DNA of 64,000 nt from Chondrus crispus (GCF_000350225.1 NW_005179013.1:138757-202756), one strand, 5' to 3'. Positions 9,560 through 21,920 are shown, numbered from the stretch's first letter. Translations and numbers: made by a program. The notes: generated by a model not told the origin, from the letters alone.

Positions 9560-10937
9560 TTGAACACTGGTGTCTGTCCGACCATTGTTCTCTCTATGAG
9601 GACACTTTTCGACATATTTTTTCTTGATTTGCGCTTTCTCGACATGAAAGAAAAAGATACCCCCGCCACCGTACTAGGCTTCTGCCATGGGACCAGAAAG
9701 AACTTTTTGAGAATTGCATATCTTTCCTGGTCGTTTTTAGACATGTTTAGAAAAGATGCTTTATTAAACCACCTTAAAACCGCATGTAAAATAACTTCGA
9801 AACGAAAAACGTCAGTTTAAACAGGGAACTAGGTACTCAGTGTGTATTAAATTCTTAATCTCTCTGCATATGCAAAGCTGTTATCCCGCCTCTCTGCGAG
9901 ATCCTATTGCCGAAAGCAAGCACGTTAAGGAAATAGTGTCCAAGATAGCTTTTTAAAATGTTCGATTATTTATTTTTTGCAAAAATAGAGTTGTCTTCAT
10001 ATGAGAACATCGCCTCCTTCGTTTGAGGACATGCTCCAGTCGGATAGACACTAGAGCTGTGAATCAGCCACTGTAAACGTCTACTCTGTTCGTGAAAAAC
10101 TGTCATGGGTATGTTAGTTGGCGGAGGGGACGAGCTGTCGGTAAATGTGCTTTCAGGAGAATGCCATGGATAATTGCGATCGAATCAAGAAGTGTGCGAT
10201 GTTTGTCAAGGCACGTCGCGCGAAAGTAGCTAGATAAAAGAGAATCCGAGCTGCTTCGTCGAATTTGTTAGTAAGCACATTTTTTACATGCCTTTACAAG
10301 CGACTGTAAACTTTTAAATTTCACACCGTGACGAATGGATATCCGATATCTGCCTCAGGGTTTATGCAATACAGTCTTTAGAAGTCGAGTAGAACGTGAT
10401 CCGTTCGTGGACTTTTTCAAGCTGCACAAGTAGATCACAATTTTGAAGCAGTAGCAGCTTGATTCCCCATTGCTTCTGCCTCTATTGAAACATCCAAACA
10501 TGATTCAGCCCTCGTAACCGCAGTTTTGAAATATCTCAATCATGGCTCAAAATTTGCTCGTCTTCAAGGTTCAAAGGTTTCGATGTTCCAAGCTCTGAAA
10601 CTATATCTTACCATCTACTACAAACACGGTATTGAAACATATAGCATCGAGAAGAGAAAGACAAAACAGCAAAGCGCATTTTCAGATCGCCCTTTCGTCT
10701 GCGTATACGTCTGCGAGTAAACCGTACCTCTCACGTGCTTCACCTGAAAGACCAAGATGGACGTCCTGGAACGTACAAAAAAAGTCCCCGTGCCAGTCGG
10801 TCGCCTGCACGGCAAAAAAGAACCCGTGCCAGTACGTCGCAGAAATAGGAAAGAAAAGCAAACAGAAAGAATGAAAAGCCCCGAAAAAACATGCCGTGAC
10901 TCGCGTTAGCAACAGCACCTTTCTCAAGCGCTGTTGC

Positions 10938-11017
10938 GGTAAGTCTCGCAGGCAGGGAGACTGCCCATTTGACATATGTTCTTTGGTGCAGTCGCCGGGA
11001 CGCTTGCGAGACTTACC
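10938..11017. repeat. 13-bp perfect inverted repeat around a 54-nt spacer
   Basis: GGTAAGTCTCGCA (10938-10950) and TGCGAGACTTACC (11005-11017) are exact inverse copies. Could be the ends of a small foldback element or a structured RNA stem. No coding content inside. Confidence 0.55.
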
Positions 11018-11103
11018 TTTCAAACGAAAAAAAAAAAACTCGTATTCGTGAACCATTTCCCAAACCAAATTGAAGCAAGGTTGAAGCGGTTGCGTCGGAG
11101 GCG

Positions 11104-11180
11104 TCGGTGCAGTTGGTGCAGTTGGTGTGGTCGGTGTGGTCGGTGTGGTCGGGGCGGTCGGTGCGGTCGGTGCGGTCAGT
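11104..11180 (+). repeat. 9-bp minisatellite, unit GGTGYGGTC
   Basis: About eight to nine imperfect copies of a 9-base unit (GGTGCAGTT, GGTGTGGTC, GGTGCGGTC variants). A frame across it reads Cys/Gly/Arg-rich peptide, but that follows from the repeat and is not evidence of a gene. Confidence 0.75.
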
Positions 11181-11689
11181 TAAGGTTGGCGGTGGATGTG
11201 GGGAAGGGAAAGGGGGAGCACACAGTCTGGTTCATTACGTGTGCTTGTTGTACTGATGCGGAGAGCTGCATTTATTTGAGTGTGGATGTAAGATTCGAGA
11301 TTCATCGTTGGAGAGACAGACAGTGAGCGCATGTGATGTCATGTTTCAAGCATGATTTCTGCGGGGAGGGAGCCTCCGTGACTGTCTGCTTTTTTCATTG
11401 AGTATGAATCGTGTTTCGGCCGGGAGTCTGGAGGCATGCATCATCGTGCGTTCCGGTTTGTATGCACAAATAGCATTACTGCAGAAAACAAGCTAAACGT
11501 GGGATCAAGTAAAACGTGGTATCCGTGCGATTTGTGTGAGAAGGACTGCGGCTGCGCAACATCACCCTGAAGCTCTTTGCCCCGAGACTCCAGCGCCATC
11601 TGCCGACAGTAACCACCTCGGGCGTCGAGGTGTAGATTTTCATCGATTCCGGACTCCGAGTGTCTTCCCCACACGATCCCGGTTTCTAG

Positions 11690-13310
11690 GGTCCGAAACC
11701 CCCTCGACAAATGACGTCACTGTGCGTTATGCGGGTTGATTTTGTAGTATATTGACAAGTGGGCTCCGTGCGCGCTTCGAGCGCCAAGCCAAGTCCCTTC
11801 CTCCTCCGCTCCTCGTTCTGCACACGCTGTCGTTCCCCGCCCCGCTTCTCTCCTTCCTTCTGCGCTAACTCTCCCGTCTTCTCTCCGGTCTTTGTCGCCC
11901 CTTGCCCCCTCGTCCTGCCACACGTTACTCGCCCCTGCGCGTCGCGCCCGGTCCGCGCCGCTGCCCTCAGCGCCGCTGCCCGCCTGTGTCGCCTTCCCCC
12001 CCGGCCGCGGTTCGGTCCCTGCAGCCCGCAAACATGGTCAGCGCCGCTGCCCTCCACTCCGCCGCTCGCTTCCGCCTAACACTGCTACCTGGCAGCGGCT
12101 CCTGGCACCCACCCGCCTGCGCGCGCCCTCCTGCACCGCCGGCTGCGACACCTGCCCGGCTCGCAGCGACCACTTTCCCCGTTCTTCGCACCTCCGTGAC
12201 GCCCGCGGCCCGCGCCGCCGCCCTCCGCGCCACCGCTCTCACCACTACCTCGAACGCCCCTTGCCAAGCGCACCCGTCCACTACGTCCCCGCGCCGCAGG
12301 CACACCCCGCCCACCAGCCCGCAGAACGTCTCTGCCACGCGCGCGTCCGTCTGCCCCGCCACTGCCACCCACCACGCACGTCGCCCGCCACATCTCGCCG
12401 CGCACGGCGCTCTTCGCCGCGTGCTGCCCGCTCATGTTGCGCAGAAGCTCCACGCAGCTCGCCACCACGCGCGCTTCGCCCGCCTGCCAGTCCAGCAGAG
12501 TCTCCGCAGCCGCTTGGAACCGCTTTGCCTCGAGCTGCATGCACACCGCATCCGCGATCTCGCGCGCACGCCCGTCCCACCCGCCGCACTCGCCCACCAC
12601 GGCGTCAACGCCTGTCTCCGCTGCTACCCGGCACACCACGTCCGTCACCGTCTCTGAGCAACCCAGTTAGCGCCCGCTCGCCGTCGCGCCTCCCCCACCT
12701 CCCAACACGCGCGCCCAGTTGAAGCCCGCTCGCCGTCCCGCCTCCCCCGCCGCCCGGCACGCGCGCCCGGTTGAAGACTCTTGTAGTACTCCACGCCGTC
12801 CAGCTCTGGCCCGGTCCGCTCCTGCGCCCTCCGCTCCTCCACGCGCACGCGCGAGTGTGGCGATCCATGCCGCCCCGCCTCGGCGCCCCCCACCTACCCT
12901 CCCCCACCGTCCCCATCGCTGCCCCAGCCCACATCTCCTCCACGTCATCGCCGCACACCCAAAACCGCCCTCCGCCCACCATCATCTTGCAGCCCACCGT
13001 CCCTATCGCCGCCCGTCGCCGCCCCGACCCGCACTTCCTCGTCGCCGCGCATCCACATCCGCCCCCCAAAGTCGGAGCACCACGCGCTGCGCAACTCCGC
13101 TTTGAAGAATTCCGGCCCCCCCCACGCACAGCCCCCCGCGCACCACCGCCCCGCTCACGTCGCTACGAACCTCCGGTATTTCGGGCAGCCCCGTGTCTCA
13201 CGCGTCCGCCCCCCTGTCGTACGCGTCCATCTACCACACCGCCTTCACGTGCTCGCAGTGCCCGCCCCAGTTCCGCCCACAATGTAGATCCGCGTGGCGC
13301 GGTTTAAACG
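11690..13310 (-). pseudogene. GC-rich possible gene remnant, weakly kelch-like
   Basis: Very GC-rich DNA with overlapping open frames on both strands. The minus strand has the most protein-like content. About 13100-13250 reads LPEIPEVRSDVSGAVVRGG, in the style of a kelch blade (R..S..a.v.gg.y..GG). A second stretch about 12380-12650 has balanced composition (AREIADAVCMQLEAKRFQ, AAETLLDWQAGEARVV). They are not in one frame, stops intervene, and a partial tandem duplication lies at about 12671-12773. It may be a decayed multi-exon gene. The plus-strand Pro/Ser/Arg-rich frames here look like shadows. Identification is tentative. Confidence 0.25.
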
Positions 13311-13331
13311 GATCCGGGCTAAAATTTGTAG

Positions 13332-13490
13332 TGTACTGTAGCGTGGCCGCGCTCGGCAGTCCGCACAGTTATTTTAATTTTAAAATTTAACTTGTCGCCA
13401 CTTGTCAGCCTGTACTGTAGTGGGGCCCCGCCCCGCAGTCCGCACAGTAATTTTAATTTAAAATGTTACACTTGTCGCCACTTGTCACCG
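13332..13490. repeat. Two-copy tandem repeat, period 79 bp
   Basis: The block starting TGTACTGTAG at 13332 is repeated from 13411, including GCAGTCCGCACAGT, a T/A-rich core and CTTGTCGCCACTTGTCA. It lies just left of element A. The TGTACTGTAG start resembles LTR-edge sequence in this window. Confidence 0.6.
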
Positions 13491-13614
13491 CCACGTATCC
13501 CCGTGGCGGCCTGGCCTGCGGCCAGGCCCCGCCCGTGGCCGCCACTTGTCACGGTAGCGCCAATGGCAACGCGGGAGGGCAAGGACATACAGACAGACAC
13601 ACAGACAACGATTT

Positions 13615-14285
13615 TAGTAGTTGTAGACCGGTGCGAGCGCACGGAGGTCATCAGACGGCCGTATACGGTATACCCATGGGCGGCTGTGCCCACGTGTAGC
13701 GAGCGCGCGCGCATGCCGAGCGGTCGTAATCTGGGGTACGTGTACAGTAGCGCTCGTGTCGTCCGAGCGGTAGTCTACGCGTGTTACGTGTGCGCGTTAG
13801 CACACGTGTCGTCCGTGCGGTAGTCTGTAAGCAACACGCGTGTACAGTAGTGCACACGTGTAGTAGCAGCGTCCGTGCGGTAGTAGCCATTATGGAGCTA
13901 GTTTTTTAATTGTGTACAGTACCCGGCACGCACTAGGCGGCAGGTACTGTACTACTGTACTGGGACAGGTGTCTGAGGCGTCCCTCTGCGGGGCTAGGAC
14001 CTGGCACCCGTCCCCACCAGTAAACGGGGGCAAGCTCGCCCCCGTCCCTTTTGCGCCTACGTACGTCCGTTTTCGGTTGTCTGTCGCGCGCGCTGGCTTC
14101 TAACCCGTTACCGGTCGCTCCCGTTCACGCACCACGGGGCGACTGCACGTAACTGGCCAGTGAGCCACTCTCTTTTCGCGAGCTCGTCCGATCGGTTCAA
14201 TTGGCGCGTCGCGTCCGCGCCGCGTGCTCCCTTGCTAAAGCCTCCGCCTCTCACCCAACCCAGGGCAGAGAGGAGTTATCCCACA
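13615..14285 (+). repeat. 5' LTR of element A
   Basis: 671 bp, matching 24683-25352 throughout. Ends in CCACA followed by TTTGG. The first 300 bp holds several CACGTG boxes and three copies of a CGTCCGNGCGGTAGT unit, which look like promoter-side (U3) repeats. No clear TATA box. Confidence 0.88.
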
Positions 14286-14413
14286 TTTGGTACTCTTGTG
14301 GTGGCGATAACTCTAGAGGTTGAGCGGCATGCGTAGTCGTTCGATCGCGTGCAGAACAGTAGGGACGGAAAAGGTTGAGAAATCACCGCGTCGATCGCGA
14401 AGCGTATTCGACG

Positions 14414-17400
14414 ATGAACCGACCGGATCAAGGGGGAGACTCCGCCTCCGGGCGTCTGAGCACACGCAGTGGCAGTGGCGCACCGCGCCCTTGGGTGGAG
14501 AACCCGGAAGCCCTGCTGCGACCGCCACCGCGACCGGACCGCACGCGAGCGTCCGCATCGCATGTTACGCCGACCGTGTCGGCAGGCACTGAGAATCGCG
14601 TCCAATGGATGGTCGACGCGATTCAGCCGCGCATCCAAGCCTGGGTCGAGGAGTTCCTCACTACGGAGCTCCCCCAGGTAGCGCGCGTATGCCTCGACCG
14701 AACGGTGCCCGCGCTCGTGGACGCGCACGTACGCAGCGCGATACCACCGCTTTTGGACGAACTTCTACCCGCTCAAGTCCAATGCGAGGTGGTGACCGCG
14801 CTCACCACTGTGGATGAAGAATCCCCGTCCGGCACGGCTCTAAAGGGAGCGATCAGCTCCGCCGTGGCCAATCGTCTGGCCACAACCTTCGCCAGAGCAG
14901 GAGTCGACGCACGCGAGCAGCGCGACTCAACTGCTCCGGACCCTACGCTACCGCACGCTGAACCGATCGGCGCCGCACCCAGGATCGGTACAATGGCCCC
15001 TCACTCGGAGGGTAAGACCATTTACCTCCCACCAATTTATGGTGCTACAGGAGGGCCCACAGAAAATGGCCCTCCCGTACTCGCCGATACGGCTGGCCCC
15101 CGTGGGACAGAAAACCGCCTGGGGCGCTTCGCCACAGAAAAGCGACAGCCGTATCGGTCGAGGAGAAGAAGCGCACCCGGCGCTCAAGGCTACACCTCGG
15201 AGGGTACAGAAAACCCCTCCGAGGAAGAAGACACAAGACGTCGCCACAGGGCGACGCGCAAGAACCGCGACGGACGCTACGCGCGATACTGCGATGGCGG
15301 AGGGGTCGGTTACCCCTCCGATGATAACCGCGACGGACGCTACATGTGGTACAACTCCACACCGCGACCCCCGGTGGGAGATGAGAACCCCGAGACGGGC
15401 GGTTACTACTGTAGTAATCGTGCACGCGCCCGCTGCGAGCACAGTAGTACGTCCACGGCGTACACGTGACACAACCGTTGGCGCCGGCCGTGGCCACGGG
15501 CACACGTGTGCGACCATCCGGTAAGTAATTAGCAATTAGTGGTTAATGGCACAAATTAGCCAATTTAGTACAGTAGCTGGTATACAGTATGTAACAGCTA
15601 CTGTAGCGGGACAGGTGTCCTGGCGTCCCACTGAGGGGTTAAGACCAGGGGCACCTGCCCCGTTCCAGTAAACGGGGGCAGACTCGCCTCCCTTCCCTTT
15701 ACGGCTTTTTGCTAACTCCGTCCGGTTTTACCTCTAAGTCTCAGGCTTCTAACCCGTGACCGGCCGTCCGGATCTGACACCACCGACCGGCTGCGCGTCA
15801 CCGGCCACGTGAGCCTTCCCTCTTTTCGAGTCCTTCCGTACGGTTCGCGCTCGCGTGGGTTACCCAGCGTCGCGCGCTCCCTTACCTCTAACCCCCCTCG
15901 TTCCGAGTGGTCGGGACGAAGGTAGTTATACCACACTACACGCCATACCGCGATGCCGGAGGGGTTGGTTACCCCTCCGGTGATAACCGCGAAGGACGCT
16001 ATACGCGATACGGCGATGCCGGAGGAGGTGGATACCCCTCCAATGACGAGGACACCGAGTCGGACGGATCGCGCAGAGGCGACCGCAGAGGCCGCAATGC
16101 GCGCGACTGACGTCGGTTCCGGCGAGGAGACTCCGATCCGGAGGGCTACAGTAGTCCCGGCGGAGAAGGAGACCTCCATCGCAGGGGCAGAGATCGCCGG
16201 TCTGCCCCGAGGCGGGATCCGAATCGGTTGCCGGTGATCAGACCGCTGAACGACCTGTTCACCAAGGCCGTCGACTACCGCACGTATAGACTGGAAAATC
16301 GCAGCGCGCGCTACAACGCCAGTACCGCGCGGCGAGTTAACCGATATCGGAAGAAGTTGGACGTCCAGCTGAAAACCCACACATTCGGTGGTCAAGATCT
16401 AATGGCGGTGCTAGGGTTTCTCGCGCGCTTCAAGATGGCCTGCGATCACAATGGGGTCAGCGAAGGCGCGGCCGTATGGTGTTTCTAGTTCTATTTGACT
16501 GGGCAGGCTCACGTCTTGCTCCAGTCCAGGATACACGGAAACACCATGGCGGTCGATGCCGAGCAGCGCGATATGCTCGAAACCTACGCGGAAGTTGTTA
16601 ACTTTTTATTGCGCACGTACGCGACTGACGAAGTTATTTCCGAAGCGGTCAGTGATGTCACCTCCTTCCGTCAGAGCTCTAATATGACGGAGGAGGTGTA
16701 CAGTAACCAGTTGTGGGACAAGGCGTTGCGCTGCGAAACCGTATTTTCGGACAGGCGCCTGAAGTCCCTTTTTGTTGAGGGACTTTTGCCAGCGACGTGC
16801 GCGCAGGTGCGGAATTATCTCGCGACGCATCCGGGCGTGGACTACCAAGAGATGGCACGCTACGCGCAAGCGATAGGCGAGACGCACCGCTCGGCTCGAA
16901 GACAGGCGACCTCGCTCGCGTCGCCTCAAGAACCGTCCGATTCGGTGAGAAGATTCACGCGCAACGCGCGGACAAGGCCCGTGCTGTCGGTCGAGTCCCT
17001 GTCTGAACTCCTGACAGCCGCAGAACCGAAACGGCGGAGATACTGGCGGTGACGGACCAGTCGGCGACGCCGAGCTCGCTTAGCTCGCCGCCGACTAGCT
17101 ACCATCCGTCACCTGCCTCGTCTTTGGCGGGCGCGCCGATGGCGCCCGCCCAACACGGTGACGCGCGCGCACATCCGTACGGAAGGCCAGTAGAGAACCA
17201 GCGGGTCCGGTTCTTCAACCAAGGATTACATGGACCCCCGCCGTGTCGGTTCTGTCTGGACCTGACCCACCGACAGGAGCAATGTCCTTTGGTGGCGGAT
17301 AGCGCGCTGCGTTCGAAGCTTTTGCAGACCTGCGAGGCCAATTATCAAAAGCTTCGGATCTGTCAAGGTCTCCCCCCGGGTTCGCCGTTCGAACGCCAAC

Positions 17401-17550
17401 TGCCGACCGCGTGGCGAAATTCGCGTGCGCAGGCTCCCACGGGCATCAACGTGGTCGAGCCGCGCGAGGCCGTCCAATCGGAAGAACCCGCGCTACCGCT
17501 GACGGACGAGGGGCCCGAGGACCTTGGGTTGACGGGGGAAGCCGGGCAGG
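14414..17550 (+). pseudogene. Element A gag region
   Basis: Begins MNRPDQGGDSASG with an N-terminal Ser/Arg/Gly-rich segment, then a structured region, then Tyr/Gly-rich repeats of the form YxxYxDGGGVGYPS, a capsid-like helical region (about 16230-16930) and the zinc knuckle near 17240-17285. The nested solo LTR lies within it. Fossil; broken in several places. Gag normally forms the particle that packages the element RNA. Confidence 0.75.
15410..15935 (+). repeat. Nested solo LTR inside element A gag
   Basis: About 526 bp, from TGTAGTAATCG to TACCACA, flanked by CTAC on both sides (15406-15409 and 15936-15939; ACTAC if the edge is shifted). Related to but distinct from element A's own LTR: it shares the GGGACAGGTGTC...AAACGGGGGCA...CTCGCC block. 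Similar in length to the LTR of element C (530 bp). It is a later insertion reduced to one LTR by recombination. Confidence 0.8.
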
Positions 17551-17689
17551 ACGCGTAGAGGCGTCGACGATCCTCCCCGTGCCAAGCCTCAATAAACAAG
17601 GCACCCCGTCGACCGCTTCGGTACGCGCGCCATCGCGGAGCCGAAGGGACGAAGCGGCAATTTGCTTCTTCAAGAAGCAAAATTATAAG

Positions 17690-20600
17690 GTCACTGCAAC
17701 GGTCGGACAACGACGCGCCATGATGTGCGCCATCACTCCGGTTCTAGATTCGGGCGCCGGCCCGAATCTAATCCACCTACGCTGTGTGGCAGAACCGTGG
17801 CGCGCTGCCATCCAGTCCGCGCGAAGCCCGCCGCTCATCGACGCTTCGAATAGGTCGATGAAGGCCCTCGGCGAGCTCAAGCTGTACGTCCGGATTGGTG
17901 AGTTCGTCGCGCGCGTACCGTTCTTGGTCGTCACCAACCTCGCAGTGGACTGTATCCTCGGAACCACGTTCCTGGATCGCTACGTGAAGGCGATCCTGCC
18001 ACCGTAGAGGAAGGTGCTGTTCCATCATGCGCCGTCCGTAGCGCTGACGGGAGTCACATCCTCGAGGCACGACCGCAAGATGGCCTCGAGGGGACTGTCG
18101 CAGCAGCTCCCGCAGGAGGAAAATTGGGCCGACCGGAAGCGCGTGCAGTTCCCGACGAACGTACCGTCACGGGAAATTCGCATGGTCAAGGGGGTCACGA
18201 TACCCCCGATGACCCAAGCGATGGTACGCGTCGTAACACCGGTTGGGGGGCTTTGCTTCCTGCAAAACGACCCCAAAACGGCGCATAAGAACTTATGCCT
18301 GATGGCCCAGGGCGTCATGGACCTCTTCCCGGGCGAGCCGTTTACGGTGCTTGTTAGCAACTTCGGAAGCCGCGCGGCCCACGTCCCCAAGCATACCGTT
18401 GTTGGTCTCGCGTTGCCATCCCCCACACATATCCTGACACTTGGCGTGCCGGTCCCCGGAGAGGCCGACGCTAAGGAAGGGGGAGGGAACAAAAATAATT
18501 CCTCGACCGCTACGGAGGAACAGGCGCGACGCGAACAACCAGTTACGTACGATGGCAGAAGACAATCCTCCACCGCTACGGAAGGATACGCGCGTCGCAA
18601 AGAATCCGCTACGGACGAAGGCAGGATTAATTCCTCACCTGCGGGGGAATGTGCGCGACGAGAAGGACCCGTTACGGACGATGGCAGAATTAAATCCACT
18701 ACCGCTACGGGAGGAGACGCGCGACGCGAAGAACCGGAAACGGACGACGCCCACAGTGGCAATCCCGCTAACGCGGATGAGCGGACCGATACGGACGCGG
18801 AGAAGACCCGCTCGTGGGAAGAAGACGTCCATATTTGTGCAGAAGATAGTACCGTCCGGTCGGAAATTATGGACATGCTGTCCGAGTTCAAGGACATGTG
18901 GTCCGGCCACTTGGGTAAGATCGATGCTACGAAGCATCGCATCGAGCTGAAGCCCGGTGCGAAGCCGATCTACCAAGCACCCTACCGAGCCGGACCCATC
19001 GCGCGCGAGAAGGAGAAGAAGGAAATCGACGGCATGCTGCGCGCGGGAGTCATCGAACCGACATCGGCCGAGTGGGCGAGCCCCGTGTTCTTCGTCCCTA
19101 AAATGGACGGGACCATGCGGTTCTGCGTGGACTATCGCAAGCTAAACGCCGTTACGGTTCGCGACTCCTACCCACTACCGCGCATGGACGAATGTATCGA
19201 CTCGCTCGGCGATGCCACTGTCTTTACCACGCTAGACTGTAATAGCGGGTATTGGCAGGTGAAGATCGCCGAGGAGGACCGCGATAAAACAACGCTCGTG
19301 TCGCATTCGGGTCTCTACCGCATTCTACGCATGCCGTTCGGTCTCAAAAACGCGCCGGCGACATTTCAACGAGCGGTCGACATCATCCTGTCCCGCGTGA
19401 AATGGGAGACCGCGTTGGTCTACCTCGATGACGTCCTTGTCTACTTGCGAACAGTTACGGAACAAATGGCACACGTTCGCGAGGTACTACGGCTTCTACA
19501 TACCGCGGGCGTGTCGCTAAAGTTGGCGAAGTGCGCGTTTTTCGACACCCCCGTAACCTATCTCGGGCACGTCATTCGTCCGGGACGGTTGGAGGTGGAG
19601 CGACGCAACGTCATCGCGATCGAGCGCGCTCGCGCGCCTACGAACCAAACGAATCTGGGATCCTTTCTCGGGATGTGCAACGTTTACCGAAGGTTTGTGC
19701 AAGGATTCGCGAAGATCGCCGCGCCGCTGAATAAGAAGACCGGCAAGAATCAACCCTACCAGTTCGAGATCTTAACCGATGCGGAATACGCGGCGTTTGA
19801 GGAATTGAAGCGGCGCTTCGTGTCGCCGCCAATCCTCGCGCTGCCCGCTACGGACGGAAATATACGCTGAACACCGACGCGTGCGGACACCAAGTGGGTT
19901 GCGCCCTTCTGCAGGAGCAACCCAATGGAGGTGCTCGACCGATAGGATACTGAAGCCGCGCGTTGACCGACGTGGAGCGCAATTATACGACTACCGAAAA
20001 GTAATGCTTGGCCGTAGTGTGGAGCATCCTCACCCTACGGCCGTACCTATACGGAAGCGCGTTCAACCTTCGCACGGATCACGAGGCCCTACGCTGGGTC
20101 CTCAATTTAGCGGACAGTTCCGGTCCGCTCGCTCGCTGGCGCCTGCGCTTGGCGGAGTACGACTACGAGGTACAGGTACCGCCCAGGCGTCAAGCACCAA
20201 CTCGCAGACGGCGTATCGCGCTTACGTACCGATGGAGGAGACACCGAACCGGTCGATGATGAGGTCCCGTGCTTCGCGGTCCAGTACGATGAGGGCAGCG
20301 AGGCCCTCCTGGACAATGTGCACTGGGACCCGCCGCAAGACCGTGCGGACGGTTGTCACGCGCTCACTATGACTCTCGAGGAACGCGACGCTGCGTCCAT
20401 CTCGGTTGAGGAATTTCTACGCAAACAAGCTGAGGACACCTTCTGTCGCTTCGCCGCGGAAACCGTCGGGACGCCGAACTCGAAGTTCGACATCGACCGT
20501 TACGGATTTCTCGTGAGGATATCCCCGCTGGGCGAAACCCTGCAGCGCGTGGTACCGACTCGGTTGCGCCCCCGGGTACTGTACCTGGCACACCATCCGA

Positions 20601-21920
20601 GGTTGGCAGGTCACCCGGGAGCGACGCGTATGTACTACACCCTTCCCAGGGAGTACTACTGGCCACACATGGCCAGCGACGCGTTTTTGACCGTACGGAA
20701 CTGCACCTCGTGTGCTGCGACCCGCGGGACGCTTGTCAAGAACCAAAAGGATCTCAAGCTGTTCTCCGTGGCTGGCCCCTTGGAGTTTGTCGCGATGGAC
20801 CTCCTGGGGCCCCTGCCCAAGACCGCGCACGGAAACCAACACGTGTTGGTAATTACCGACCGGTTCTCCAAGCTAACGCGCAGTATCCCGCTCCGGGCCA
20901 CAACCGCTTCGGTCGTTGCAAACGCGTTTTTACACAACTGGGTCTACGTTTACGGAGCACCGCGCTACGTACTAACCGACAATGGCCCCCAGCTCGCTGC
21001 GAAATTCTTGGACGCAGTATGCGCCCTCCTGGGGGTGCGGCATTATCTCACGACAGCCTACCACCCCCAGTCGAATGGGCAGACCGAACGGTTCAATCGC
21101 ACGCTCGTGCAACGCCTCCGGCACTACGTGGAGTAGCACCAGCGCGATTGGGACGACTACGTGCAGCCGCTGACCTTCGCGTACAATACGCAGGTCCACC
21201 GGTCGACGGAGACGACTCCGTTCGACCTGGTGTTAACGCGGCCACCGTCCGGTTTAATCCTCCCCGGTACTGTGCCGCAGGACGCGGGGACCCATCCAGA
21301 GGACCCGCGGACCCCGGTGCAGTACAAGCGCGCCACGCTGCGCAAGCTTCGCGACGCTCTCGACCGCGCTCGGACGAAATTATCCGCATAGCAAAAGCGG
21401 TACAAGGACGATTTTGACAAGAAGGTCCGCTACCGTCCGGTCGTTGTGGCGGGCGATTTTGTCTACGTTGATCGCCCGCCCCGCCCGTTGACAAGCATCG
21501 AGCGACGCACGCGTGCGCAAGGTACGACCGGAACGGACGAGCTCTCTGTCAAACTTCTACCAAGGACAGAGGGGCCGTTTCGCGTGCGCTCAGCTACGGA
21601 CACCACGGTCCTCATCGAGCAGTACAATGTGGAGAACCGCGTGAGCATCGACCGCGTCACAAAATTGCCACGCAGGCCAGGGGACACTGTCACCTCGGCC
21701 ATTCCATCCGCATCGGACGCACAAGCCACAACGCCCCGCCCGGAATACGTCGTTGACCGCATCGTCGGACACCGTATGACCCGCGGCGGCATCGAGTAAA
21801 AGGTTCGCTGGTACGGATACGCCGCTTCCGACGATACCTACGAGCCCTTCGAGGGGCTCCCGCAACCTTTTATCGACCGATATTGGCGTACGCGCCAAGG
21901 ACGGACAAGCGTGCTGGCGT
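17690..21920 (+). pseudogene. Element A pol region: protease, RT, RNase H, integrase, chromodomain
   Basis: Aspartic protease with DSGAGPNLI near 17750; RT about 18930-19480 (FCVDYRKLN, YPLPRMDE, MPFGLKNAPATFQRA, YLDD); RNase H about 19850-20260; integrase about 20570-21130 with HHPRLAGHPG and CTSC zinc ligands, then core acidic residues in ITDRFSK, LTDNGPQ and NGQTERFNR; chromodomain-like VRWYGYAASDDTYEPFEGL near 21860. A chromodomain on integrase is the hallmark of chromoviruses and steers insertion to marked chromatin. Between protease and RT is a repeated Glu/Arg/Ala-rich linker (about 18480-18770) with four near-copies of a 50-60 bp unit. Fossil, with several breaks. Confidence 0.85.
18480..18770 (+). 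repeat. Degenerate tandem repeat in the protease-RT linker
   Basis: Four to five imperfect units of roughly 57 bp around CTCCACCGCTACGGA...GCGCGACGCGAAGAA...GTTACGGACGATGGCAG. Encodes a charged, probably flexible linker. Confidence 0.65.

Larger units (their letters stand above)
8640..13320. other. Gene-poor stretch (apart from listed palindromes, minisatellite and possible kelch-like remnant)
   Basis: AT-richer up to about 11 kb, then strongly GC-rich from 11.75 kb. Short open frames on both strands have no consistent protein character. Structured items inside are listed separately. Confidence 0.4.

Noticed and set aside
11104-11180. CRISPR-like array
   Set aside because: Units are contiguous 9-mers without spacers.
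10976-11326. Cys/Gly/Arg-rich peptide resembling a metallothionein
   Set aside because: Cys repeats come only from the 9-bp minisatellite; no gene context.
11892-12722. Pro/Ser/Arg-rich plus-strand protein
   Set aside because: Typical reading of very GC-rich DNA on the strand opposite a more protein-like sequence.
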